Source of the DNA: Acidilobaceae archaeon UBA158
GTDB taxonomy: Archaea; Thermoproteota; Thermoprotei_A; Sulfolobales; Acidilobaceae
Length of the DNA stretch: 10,723 nucleotides
Assembly: GCA_002506595.1 (NCBI GenBank)
Contig: DAXV01000058.1
Coordinates: forward strand, 8,381-19,103
Direction: 5' to 3'
Shown: positions 6,765-10,723 of the stretch, piece after piece
How positions within the stretch are numbered: position 1 is the stretch's first letter
Layout of the letters: every line of letters starts with the position of its first letter
Program-made: the position numbers and the translations under genes
Notes under the pieces: model-generated
What the model saw: only the letters and a program-made list of their open reading frames with translations
What the model was told of the DNA's origin: nothing
The model's database searches: none

Positions 6765-6857
6765 TTCAAACACATTTTTAATTTTATATCATTGAGTTAA
6801 AATTTTTTCCTTTTAAAAATTTTAAGCCTTTAATTTCACAATTTTCAGGGAGATAAA
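6765..6857. promoter_or_regulatory. Divergent promoter region between the two PLP-enzyme genes
   Basis: This spacer serves both directions. For the leftward gene, ATATAAAA (minus strand, about 6782-6789) is a TATA box set for a leaderless message at 6764. For the rightward gene, TTTTAAAAATTTT at about 6811-6823 is TATA-like, with transcription expected near 6843. GGGAGAT at 6848-6854 is a Shine-Dalgarno site ending 3 nt before ATG 6858. The closeness of the two promoters allows shared regulation, but no operator repeat stands out. Confidence 0.5.
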
Positions 6858-8015
6858 ATGATTAAATACTATACTGATGAATTAATTATGACCCCAGGTC
6901 CTACGCATGTACCGCTAGACATTTATAAAAGTTTATTAACAAAAGCAAAAAATACTGATTTAGATGAAGAATTCATAGATTTTTATAATAATTTAAGAAA
7001 AAAATTTTATAAATTATTGAATTTTAGTAAAGGAGACATTTATATAATGCTTGGTGAAGCAATGCTAGGCCTTGAAACTGCTATTGCTAATACGATAAAG
7101 GAAAATGAAAAAGTGTTAATAATCGATAATGGTGTTTATGGCGATGGATTTAAGGACTTAGTTAAGATGTATAATGGAATACCAATAACTATGGGCCTTG
7201 ATTGGAGAAAAGAAGCTGATCCAAATGAAGTTGATAGGGCGTTGGAAAAGAATAAAGATGTAGAAACTGTTACATTAGTTCATTGTGATACTCCTTCAGG
7301 TATGCTAAATAATTTAAATGAAATCTCAAAAATAGTTAAATCTCATGGTAAATATTTAATCGTTGACGCTGTATCAAGCATTGGAACAACAAACATTGAA
7401 TTTAAAAACATTGATATAATTATAGGTGGATCACAAAAGGCATTAAATGTACCTGCGGGTTTAACAATTATGGCTTTAAGCGAAGACATATGGGATAAGA
7501 TAAGGAATGTAAATTATCAAGGTTATTATATGAACTTAAGTCTTTGGAAAGAAATGTTTGATAACAAAAAAACATTCCCATACACCATGAATGATACCTT
7601 AATTTATGCTTTAGATACATCAATTAACAAATTGTTTGAGGAAGGTTTAGATAATGTATATAAAAGGCATGAGTTAGCAAAAAAAGCTTCTTTAAATGCA
7701 TTAAAAGAATTAAACCTAGAATTATATCCTGAAGAAGAGAGATATTCATCTCCAAGTGTAACAGCTTTTCTCTTGCCTAATAATATTGAAGATAAGAAAT
7801 TAAGAGAAATGATAAGGAAAAAATATGGAGTTATGATAGCTGGAAGCTGGGGTAAGCTTGAAGGAAAGGTTGCAAGAATTGGACATATGGGCTATCAAGC
7901 TTCATTACATAATTTATTAATTGCTTATTCTTCTTTATCAAAAGCATTAAATGAACTAGGCTATAAAAACAAAACAAGCGAAGTTTTAAATGCAATTACA
8001 GAAGTTTATTTATAA
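6858..8015 (+). CDS. Class V PLP aminotransferase (serine-pyruvate / alanine-glyoxylate type)
   Basis: This 385-aa cytoplasmic enzyme looks like a small serine- or alanine-type aminotransferase using pyruvate or glyoxylate as amino acceptor. It opens with MTPGPTHVP (11-19), the typical first substrate-side loop. It has VDAVSSIG with Asp170, which pairs with the PLP ring nitrogen, and GGSQKALNVPAG with the Schiff-base Lys194. RIGHMG near the C-terminus supplies the carboxylate-binding Arg. Length is normal (360-390 aa) and the domain order complete. Members include serine-pyruvate, serine-glyoxylate and alanine-glyoxylate aminotransferases, and substrate cannot be told apart by eye. The ATG follows a good GGGAGAT site. 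It diverges from the threonine synthase-like gene, pointing to linked serine/threonine/glycine metabolism, and is followed after 59 bp by an MFS transporter on the same strand. Confidence 0.88.
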   Translation: MIKYYTDELIMTPGPTHVPLDIYKSLLTKAKNTDLDEEFIDFYNNLRKKFYKLLNFSKGDIYIMLGEAMLGLETAIANTIKENEKVLIIDNGVYGDGFKDLVKMYNGIPITMGLDWRKEADPNEVDRALEKNKDVETVTLVHCDTPSGMLNNLNEISKIVKSHGKYLIVDAVSSIGTTNIEFKNIDIIIGGSQKALNVPAGLTIMALSEDIWDKIRNVNYQGYYMNLSLWKEMFDNKKTFPYTMNDTLIYALDTSINKLFEEGLDNVYKRHELAKKASLNALKELNLELYPEEERYSSPSVTAFLLPNNIEDKKLREMIRKKYGVMIAGSWGKLEGKVARIGHMGYQASLHNLLIAYSSLSKALNELGYKNKTSEVLNAITEVYL

Positions 8016-8045
8016 TTTGTTGAACGTTCAGCAGAGCAAATATTA

Positions 8046-8066
8046 TTATTTTTTAATTTTTTATTT
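8046..8066 (+). terminator. T-rich probable terminator after the aminotransferase gene
   Basis: Two T runs (8049-8054 and 8057-8062) lie 30-50 nt after the stop at 8013-8015 with no preceding hairpin, the usual form of archaeal termination. The same A/T-rich bases are close enough to ATG 8075 to contribute to the transporter's promoter, so read-through or overlap of functions cannot be excluded. Confidence 0.4.
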
Positions 8067-8074
8067 GTGAGACT

Positions 8075-9292
8075 ATGAAAGAGCTCAATAACTTAGATTA
8101 TGGTTCGTTAAATAGATATCAATGGTTAATTATAATTTCATCATCATTTAGCATGTTTATTTATGGGCTTGTATTGGCGTTGCCTTCAATTTCTACAACA
8201 TGGAGTTTTGTACCTAACAATTATTATGTTTATATTTTCTTGTCAATTCCACTCGGAACATTAATCGGTAATATGGCTATAGGAAGGCTTGCTGACTTAA
8301 AGGGTAGAAAAAACATGTTTATTTTAACTTTATTGCTATATGGTATAGGTTCGTTAATAGTATTGGTTTCTAATAACTTTACAGTACTCATGTTAGGCCT
8401 TTTAATCTCTCAAATAGGGCTTGGAGGTGAAATGCCTACTCTTTTAACATATCTATCAGAAATGATGCCAATAAGGTTAAGAGAAATTGTATTAATTTTT
8501 ACGACTAATATTGCAAATATTGGCGTTTTAATAGGAGGCATTTTAACTTTAAAGCTTGGATTGCTATCAATAACTCAAGAAAGATTTTATTATTTAATTT
8601 CATTGATTGTATCTATAATACTAATGCTAATATTTAGATTAATGATACCAGAATCAATAAGATGGGAGATGAAAAGAAAAGAAATAAAAAGACTAAATAA
8701 GATTAAAGTTGAAAAAATGTGGTTTAAGATATATTTCTTAACATCTTTAGTAATAGCAACAGCGTTGACGTATGCATTACTAGCTTTAACAATCGGTCCT
8801 TATTTATTCCCTAAATTAACTGCAATATTATTAGTTATTTATAATTTAGGTGAAAGCATTGGAGGCTTTGTTTCATTATATTTTGTTAAAAGAATAGGAA
8901 CAAAAACCTTTGCGCTGTTTTCCTATTTAGGTGGATTTTTGACAATGATCTTAGCACTAATAGATCTCCTTTATGCAAAAAATATGTTATACCTTTTCTT
9001 ATCTTTACTATTTATAAATGGTTTATTTGGAGAGTTCGCATGGGCAGCTAGAGTTTCATTAGAGCCTGTTATATTTCCAACGGGCTTTAGATCTACCGGT
9101 ATCGCTATATCTAGGTTTTTACCCTATTTATTATATGCAGCATCTATTTTTTATGCAGCATCATTTAATTCAATCCAATATTTAATTTATAATATAATAT
9201 TATGGGGTATTGGAGGTTTAGCATCAATTTTATGGTATATATATGGCGTGGAAACAATAAATAAGAGATTAGAAGAGATAAATAAAGACTGA
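8075..9292 (+). CDS. MFS transporter, sugar-porter-like subgroup
   Basis: A 405-aa integral membrane protein with about twelve hydrophobic helices, six before and six after a basic central loop (about 197-216, rich in Lys/Arg). Motif A of the major facilitator superfamily is clear: G70-RLADLKGRK after helix 2. GLGGEMPTLLTYLSEMMP (116-132) and PESIRW (192-197) follow the pattern of sugar-porter and related organic-acid or aromatic-acid transporters. The substrate is not identifiable. The position behind the aminotransferase suggests an amino-acid-related or keto-acid cargo, but this is inference. ATG 8075 is preceded by a GTGAG purine block 3 nt upstream. The TGA stop sits directly against a hairpin that belongs to a tnpB-tail relic. 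That insertion may have set the present C-terminus, although the length is within the normal range. Confidence 0.88.
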   Translation: MKELNNLDYGSLNRYQWLIIISSSFSMFIYGLVLALPSISTTWSFVPNNYYVYIFLSIPLGTLIGNMAIGRLADLKGRKNMFILTLLLYGIGSLIVLVSNNFTVLMLGLLISQIGLGGEMPTLLTYLSEMMPIRLREIVLIFTTNIANIGVLIGGILTLKLGLLSITQERFYYLISLIVSIILMLIFRLMIPESIRWEMKRKEIKRLNKIKVEKMWFKIYFLTSLVIATALTYALLALTIGPYLFPKLTAILLVIYNLGESIGGFVSLYFVKRIGTKTFALFSYLGGFLTMILALIDLLYAKNMLYLFLSLLFINGLFGEFAWAARVSLEPVIFPTGFRSTGIAISRFLPYLLYAASIFYAASFNSIQYLIYNIILWGIGGLASILWYIYGVETINKRLEEINKD

Positions 9293-9313
9293 CCTCTCCC
9301 TAAAAGGGTGAGG
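9293..9313. repeat. Hairpin at the end of an IS605-type relic
   Basis: CCTCTCCC (9293-9300) and GGGTGAGG (9306-9313) pair around a TAAAA loop with one T-T mismatch. The minus-strand reading (CTCACCC, then TTTTA, then GGGAGAGGTCA) resembles the 3' end of archaeal IS605/IS1341 elements, where such a hairpin lies at the transposon right end and in the omega-RNA. It begins immediately after the MFS stop codon and might also act as that gene's terminator. A partly similar string (TGACCCTAAAAGTGG) occurs at 9603-9617. Confidence 0.55.
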
Positions 9314-9500
9314 GTTCCCTTAGGACTGTTCATTGATTTGTGGTTTACAGCCTTCACTTTCATTATTTCATAGCTAGTGGGCGGTAAAGCACAACTCAGC
9401 TCCATTTATCAAGCAGTAGACCAGACGTTGGATCTTCAGCCCAATTACCCCTACCAAGAGACCTCACTCTTGGTTTATAGAGACTTGGAAATATGTAGTT
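9293..9500 (-). mobile_element. Decayed 3' tail of an IS605/IS1341-type tnpB
   Basis: The minus strand here carries two overlapping coding-like frames. One reads KPRVRSLGRGNWAEDP and ends at a stop at 9396-9398. The other continues from about 9405 as KAVNHKSMNSPKGTLTLLGRG, running into the hairpin at 9293-9313. Tails with NHKSMNSPKG-like and LGRG-like sequence directly before a right-end hairpin are what I recall of TnpB C-termini in thermoacidophilic archaea. A frame change between the two pieces and the absence of the RuvC-like core and the CxxC zinc ribbon show that only the end of the gene remains. Composition is more GC-rich than the neighbours, consistent with foreign origin. The family assignment is from memory of such tails and is moderate. 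Confidence 0.55.
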
Positions 9501-9637
9501 ACATTAGTGGTAGATACACTTAAACAATTATATGCCCATTATGGACTTCCTCTCACATTTTAGTATTTAATTCTTTGAGAATTCATACCTTTAAAATTTT
9601 CCTGACCCTAAAAGTGGCAAAGTTTGTCTTTCTTTTG
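9501..9637. other. Non-coding remainder between the IS relic and the E1-like gene
   Basis: No gene is visible. It may include the other edge of the relic: TGACCCTAAAAGTGG at 9603-9617 partly repeats the sequence of the hairpin at 9290-9310. The T-rich stretch just before 9638 lies downstream of the neighbouring E1-like gene when read on the plus strand and could hold its terminator on the minus strand. Confidence 0.35.
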
Positions 9638-10669
9638 TTAAGCTAATAATTTTATAATTTCATTATATAACTCCTTAGCTTTATTTAAGTCATCTTCGTT
9701 TTCAATTATTGCTAATCCGTTATTCATTAAAACTATTTGCATTTCATTTCTTTGTAATCTTATGCTATATCTATTTATTGTTAATACATCGAATTTATTT
9801 TTTATTTGTTTTATTTTTTTATAAAAATCTATATTTAAGAACTTTTCAGGCCTTATTTCTATCGCATGTGATCCACATATTCTTTCAACACCTCTCTTTT
9901 CTTTTTTATTTAAGAATTCGTAATTATGAAGACCACATGTAGGGCATTTTTCGTTTCTTTCTACTTTTATTCTTTCAATGCTGAAATCTTTACCATCTAT
10001 TACAAACAAAATTCCATAAGGAACTTCATTTCCTGCTAAATATCTTACAGCTAAATTAGATGAAAAAGAAGAAACTAGAGAAGTCATAGTTCCAATAGAA
10101 GGTATAATATCGCAGCTCTGATTTTCATTATTATTTTCTGGTATTAAGCATCTTAAACAAGGACCTACATTTGGTTTAATAAACATTACATTTCCATACC
10201 ATGAGTTTACTCCGGCATAGATCCAAGGAATATTATTTTTTACTGATATATCATTTATTAAAAACCTTGTTTCTAAATTATCTGTACCATCAATTATTAA
10301 ATCAACATTATCTAAAAATTTTTCAGCATTTGTAGAATCAAAATCGTCAATAAGAGTTTCAACTTCAATGCTATTATCTATTTCTTTAATTCCTTTTTCA
10401 CATACTATAGCTTTTGGTAATGAATTTAAGGCGTCTTCTTCTTTTGCCATATGTGTTCTATGAAGATTGCTTAAATCAATATAGTCCCTATCAATCAATT
10501 TTATCTTACCAACACCGGCTCGAGCTAATATTTCAGCTTGCGTAGAACCTAAAGCCCCACATCCTATAATAGCTATCTTAGACTTCCTTATTTTTTCCAT
10601 TCCTTCATATCCAATATCTTGCATTAAAATTTGCCTTGAAAATCTCGATAATATATTTTTATCTATCAA
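9638..10669 (-). CDS. E1-like adenylyltransferase of the ThiF/MoeB/HesA family with C-terminal extension
   Basis: This 343-aa cytoplasmic enzyme should adenylate the C-terminal Gly-Gly of a ubiquitin-like sulfur carrier (ThiS, MoaD or SAMP type). Visible features: RFSRQILMQDIGYEG (9-23), the nucleotide loop GCGALGS (36-42), D60-R-D with SNLHR (67-71), Lys86, DGTDN (127-131), a zinc site of C171xxC174 and C242xxC245, and Cys186 in QSC, at the place of the catalytic or sulfur-relay Cys. From about 260 to 343 follows an extra domain beginning RICGSHAIEIRP; comparable tails occur in some thermophile ThiF-family proteins. The start is TTG at 10669, with GGGGG six nt upstream; a later Met would cut into the conserved RFSRQ segment. 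No carrier or other cofactor gene is adjacent, so thiamine, molybdopterin and tRNA thiolation remain open. The 3' neighbour is an IS relic. Confidence 0.9.
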   Translation of the reverse strand: MIDKNILSRFSRQILMQDIGYEGMEKIRKSKIAIIGCGALGSTQAEILARAGVGKIKLIDRDYIDLSNLHRTHMAKEEDALNSLPKAIVCEKGIKEIDNSIEVETLIDDFDSTNAEKFLDNVDLIIDGTDNLETRFLINDISVKNNIPWIYAGVNSWYGNVMFIKPNVGPCLRCLIPENNNENQSCDIIPSIGTMTSLVSSFSSNLAVRYLAGNEVPYGILFVIDGKDFSIERIKVERNEKCPTCGLHNYEFLNKKEKRGVERICGSHAIEIRPEKFLNIDFYKKIKQIKNKFDVLTINRYSIRLQRNEMQIVLMNNGLAIIENEDDLNKAKELYNEIIKLLA

Positions 10670-10723
10670 TTATAACCCCCATAATTTATCTAATACCGAA
10701 ATTTTTATTTATTAAGGAGTTTT
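10670..10723 (-). promoter_or_regulatory. Upstream region of the E1-like gene
   Basis: On the minus strand this holds an A/T-rich TATA-like block (AATAAATAAAAATTT, about 10698-10712) and, nearer the start, a GGGGG purine run at 10676-10680 that probably serves as the ribosome-binding site for TTG 10669. The spacing fits a short-leader archaeal promoter. The window ends here. Confidence 0.45.

Noticed and set aside
9380..9440. tRNA-like segment in the GC-richer part of the IS relic
   Set aside because: No T-loop sequence, acceptor stem pairing or CCA-proximal pattern could be built.
9709..9942. Plus-strand frame of 77 codons opposite the E1-like gene
   Set aside because: It is antisense to the C-terminal domain of a well-supported gene and shows no independent family features.

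Overview
The window is very AT-rich and tightly packed. It carries archaeal expression signals: A/T-rich TATA boxes about 25 nt ahead of starts, GGTGA-type Shine-Dalgarno sites, several TTG starts, and no bacterial -35/-10 pattern. Together with the gene families this suggests a thermophilic, probably acidophilic, Thermoproteota (crenarchaeal) chromosome. A Caldisphaera/Acidilobales-like or Sulfolobales-like host is my inference; no rRNA or marker gene in the window proves it.

Layout, left to right. (1) At 161-1296 a two-gene sulfur-transfer unit reads rightwards: a two-domain thiosulfate sulfurtransferase (rhodanese) overlapped by ATGA with a small TusA-like protein whose usual catalytic Cys is a Ser. 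(2) At 1297-2658 lies a decayed stretch of about 1.36 kb. It holds a short GC-rich island that looks like the 3' tail of an IS605-type tnpB, then a disrupted hemerythrin (HHE) gene, and little else recognisable. (3) At 2659-3147 is a YbhB/PEBP-family protein. (4) At 3299-5742 a copper unit reads rightwards: a free-standing 53-aa YHS/TRASH metal-binding protein and a CPC-type Cu+ P1B-ATPase with non-standard residues in several core motifs. (5) At 5760-8015 a threonine-synthase-like PLP enzyme (minus strand) and a class V aminotransferase (plus strand) diverge from one 93-bp promoter region. (6) At 8075-9292 is an MFS transporter. (7) At 9293-9637 is a second tnpB tail remnant, minus strand, starting with a hairpin right at the MFS stop codon. 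(8) At 9638-10669, minus strand, is an E1-like ThiF/MoeB/HesA adenylyltransferase with an extra C-terminal domain.

How the parts may work together. The rhodanese plus TusA-like pair is a sulfur-relay module. The E1-like enzyme could belong to sulfur-carrier activation (thiamine, molybdopterin or tRNA thiolation), but no carrier protein is encoded nearby. The YHS protein and the ATPase form a copper-handling module resembling bacterial ATPases in which the two are fused. The divergent PLP genes suggest linked amino-acid metabolism, with the MFS transporter possibly moving a related substrate. The most unusual signals are the altered ATPase motifs, the Cys-to-Ser TusA-like protein, the replaced phosphate-loop in the threonine-synthase homologue, and the matching pair of tnpB-tail relics about 8 kb apart on opposite strands. 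I see no CRISPR array, tRNA or rRNA.
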